DNA of 64,000 nucleotides from assembly GCA_959347315.1 (NCBI GenBank), contig OY365815.1:18655014-18719013 (forward strand), written 5' to 3'. The notes beneath the pieces are model-generated. The model made no database searches. It was not told where the DNA came from and was given only the letters and a program-made list of their open reading frames with translations. Positions 60,760 through 64,000 of the stretch are shown here, piece after piece (the first letter of the stretch is position 1; every line of letters begins with the position of its first letter). The position numbers and the translations under genes are program-made. The stretch comes from Bimastos eiseni (lineage: Eukaryota; Annelida; Clitellata; Crassiclitellata; Lumbricidae).

Positions 60760-63700
60760 ATATGATGACCTAAAAAACCTAAACATCTAGGCCATAACCA
60801 TTTTGATATAACCTAGATTTATTCCAACCCTGTTTTAGCCCTATATAAATTGGATAGGAGGATTTGAAAACTATAAACGCAATTGCGAAGACTTTGTTGC
60901 CCTGTAATTGACGACGACTTTAACACAACAAAGACGATGATAATGATGACGCTGAGAATTAGCAGAGAAAGAATGAGGGAGGGAGGAGCGGATAATGGCT
61001 ACGACGATGACGATGACGATATGTAAATATTATATATATAATAATATTTCTATATTATATATATAATAATCCCACGGAAATCCTGAATTATATATACTAT
61101 ATAAATTATATATATATATATGCTCACAATAGGATCCTCCGGGCGAATGACTGTACCCGCTGTGAATTTATGATAAGGAGGCTATGTTAGAGTATGAATC
61201 GCTTATGATATTCTTGGTCTCTTGTGATTAACTCAACTCTTTTGCTACTTAACTTTTTTGTGTGTACGGAGTGTGTTAAATTTTGCTATTGTATATGCCG
61301 TGGGATTTCAGGCGTTCTTACTAAAGAAAATCCTTACTTACTTACTTACTTAATTATCTATCACGAGACTGGTCATTTAGTTGACCATGACCATTGAGAC
61401 GACGACGCAGCAGGCATCACTACTTGATAATGAAACGTCAATGCTTTTATGACGTCATTCTCGATAATTTCGATTAATGCTTTGGATTACGCCAGTTTGA
61501 GCTTTTATTAGGAGTCGAGCTTGCGTACACGTAATTAGTTCGATTATTAATTTCGTCGAAATTAGAAGATTTCCCTAATTGACCGAAGTTTTTTCTGCAT
61601 GTTTAACACGAGGTATCACCAGTGACCCGTTGTGAAATCTGTCGTTGTCGATCGTCACTGTTGTTCACCGCATTCTAATCATTTCGTGGTACGTCTTTCA
61701 GACATCTCGTTTCAGTTTAGTTTTGCTTATCTGGATGAAACTTTCTAAAAAAAGACTTCTCACGGTGGAAATAATAATCACTTCAGTTATACCTGTTGAA
61801 GGGTGTTAAGAATCAAGCGAGTTAGATTGTACACATTCCCGTATCGAATATATTGGAAGTAGCATCGTCGCTAAGATTTATTAATGGTAGTAGTCGATAC
61901 TGTTTTACAACATCTTCACAATCAACTACAACTAAGAAGATAGTGTCGCCCTCCTTCTTTATCCCGGCCTGCGACAGGTACTACCAGAATACGGCAGTAG
62001 TGAAGTTCAGACTTAGCATTTGTCAAAAATTTGTCAGACATAGAGCGGTTTAGGTGAAGTGAGATAGACTTACATTGGCAGCTGTGTTGAATATCCTTGC
62101 CTTATCTTAACCCCATGATACTGCGATATATTACGGACTCAGCTCAGATGAGGTCCGCATAGTCGCTCGGTCTAGTTCAGAAACACAGCCTGAGGAATGC
62201 TAACACCTGCAGCTCGGAACATAATTCGAAGCTTTTCTTCTGCTATAGACATCTCAGCTAGGAAACGAGTCGACTCACCCTATTATAAGCTTATACGCCG
62301 TTGATGGAAAGCTCAGACGGCAAATACTTTCACCGTACCTCATAAATCGATCATACGAAAATAAAGTAAGCTTGGCTAAAATTTAAATCTTCTTGGTGGT
62401 GAAAGAAATGTCTCTAATGACCTCGTGTCATGTAAATCCGCGCCGACTGCGACTTGAAAATGAATGCTTGGACTTATCACCCAACTCACGCCACAAAGTC
62501 AGTAGGGTAAGATGGTTCAACAAAAGAAGCACAGCTAAACAGCAACTGCGACCAGGATCTTGAAATCGTAGACAAATGGAGAAATTGAAGTTAAATTTTT
62601 GCATTTTTACGAGTCCCATTTAAACAGGGTAAGTCACGAACGCAGGGAGACTGCAGAAGCGCTACGCATTATAGTTACGCCACTGATCAGGGCTCAGCAA
62701 CTCTGAGAGAGTTAGAATGACTTAAATATTTGGCGCTTTGTGAGAGAGAAAAATTGCAGGCTCTATTGCATTCAATTACTGCATTTAGCTGCACGAAATA
62801 GTTTGCGTATTACAACGTCCCTTTGAAAATCGCTTGAGTAGGACTTCATCATTCTATGCTGGCACACAATAAATTTGAACATGCCCACATGTTGCTTTTT
62901 AGGTGCCTAACTGCCTCATGCGCATTTCCTATGCATACACAAAATGTTTACAGCCATAATTAGATGCTTAGATATGTGCAGACAAACCTATACACAAATG
63001 CATACATTTCCTATCTATATCCACATATAATCATAGGAATATGTGCATGTTTATACATACATATTAATACATTATATAGGTACATACATATATATATAGG
63101 TATACATACGTACACTGATGCTTGGAAATAGCATCGTGTATATATGTATATATACATATATTATATATATATATATATCTCTCTGAAAAGAACATAGCAA
63201 TTACCACGTGAAAGGATTGAAAGCAAGACATTCAGCTAGGAAAATCCACTGCAGGCATATAAAACATCTCAGCTATTGAACCCATTTTGATGACAGTAGG
63301 ATGGACAAGGCACAGGCCTTCCCTCCGACTCCACACTACTTTTTGGCTGCTGGATCCAATTTATTTTCAGTTGACAGAAAACGCCAGGCAGATGAAGGTA
63401 ATGAATGAATGCGCAGAGAAAGGCATTGCTTTAATTCAGACATTAAACTTTTCAATACGAAAAGACGAGAATCAAAGACAACAGGCCCTACCTTCTTAAA
63501 GTTGTCTTTCCTTATCTAAAAGTAATTTGACTCGAAGTTTCTCTTGAAAAATATTCCTAAATAGACTTATTATAATATTATTTTATTAACAAGTTACTTA
63601 CTGAACTTTAAGCACTAAAGAGTGATTCTCATTCGGTTTTCATATTAAACGGCTTTTGGTCAAAATATGACTTACTTAATCCGAGGAAATTTCGCAGCTG

Positions 63701-63923
63701 CAGCATTCATCATTTAAAATTGAGCCGACTTCAGTCATTCTCCTAAAACGTAAAAATGGTCAAAACATTCCTTAAACTGAATTCACAGAAATAAATATTA
63801 CCCATAATTATAAAAATCAATGTCGTCCTTTTGTGTTTGTATCGCTCTTATGTGTACGTTTACATGCATCTGCACCTGCATACACACATACTTAAAGATG
63901 CAGACGTTCTTTTATATATATAT
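60760..63923. other. Intergenic DNA, no gene seen
   Basis: AT-rich sequence with (TA)n palindromes at 61025-61120 (TATTATATATATAATA twice), a CTTA run at 61331, and CATA/TATA runs at 63040-63180. Frames at 61853-62053 and 63287-63499 have no recognisable motif. Confidence 0.5.
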
Positions 63924-64000
63924 GTGGCACGGTGGCCGATCGGTTAGAGCGATCAGCCCGTAAAGTTCAGCGAGTGGGGGTTTGACTCTCCTCTAAGGAG
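63924..64000 (+). mobile_element. tRNA-derived SINE, cut by window end
   Basis: It starts GTGGCACGGTGGCCGATC with an A-box (TGGCCGATCGGTTAGAGCG) and a B-box-like GGGTTTGACTC, and matches the head of the SINE at 20884-21098. The body lies beyond the window. Confidence 0.78.

Overview
This is an AT-rich animal nuclear genome window: multi-exon genes with GT/AG introns, TTAGGG-type telomeric DNA, hAT and LINE transposons, tRNA-derived SINEs and many microsatellites. The frequent TAGGCCTA-like words, the SINE core and the gene content (granulins, a TSPEAR-type EAR-repeat gene) suggest a marine invertebrate, possibly a deuterostome. The species cannot be named from the sequence.

Left part (1-15.15 kb): a plus-strand gene for a secreted protein with three granulin domains. 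It has a TATA promoter near 1.49 kb and coding exons at 2.0, 12.5, 14.3 and 15.1 kb. Exon 1 carries an in-frame TAG. Its 10-kb first intron holds a 3.6-kb hAT element (3543-7141, perfect 8-bp target duplication) and a decayed LINE with a PHD-like finger (8.7-12.2 kb).

Middle part (15.13-42.4 kb): two diverged tandem copies of a ~13-14.5 kb segment, each with two minus-strand granulin genes. Copy 1 holds an intact two-domain gene (24868-27035) and a gene whose second domain is cut short (17775-20151). Copy 2 holds the counterparts: a pseudogene (40128-41654) that lost exon 1 and has a nonsense codon, and a truncated gene (32062-34257). All granulin loci share a phase-0 intron in the middle of each granulin domain, so exon 2 always runs from half domain 1 through a PW[AT]KK linker to half domain 2.

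Right part (45.7-55.5 kb): a complete minus-strand TSPEAR-like gene of nine coding exons with consistent phases (707 codons): signal peptide, thrombospondin/laminin-G-like domain, seven EAR repeats. Its last intron contains an interstitial telomeric tract ending at a perfect 14-bp-stem hairpin, and its first intron a 215-bp hAT-type MITE. From 55.5 to 64 kb I see no protein gene, only repeats (GGGTCGGGT family, LINE 3' fragment, CATA microsatellite, a SINE cut by the window end).

The main story is a granulin family locus in which small secreted cysteine-rich genes multiply by segmental duplication and decay individually by deletion, nonsense codons, splice-junction changes and transposon insertion.
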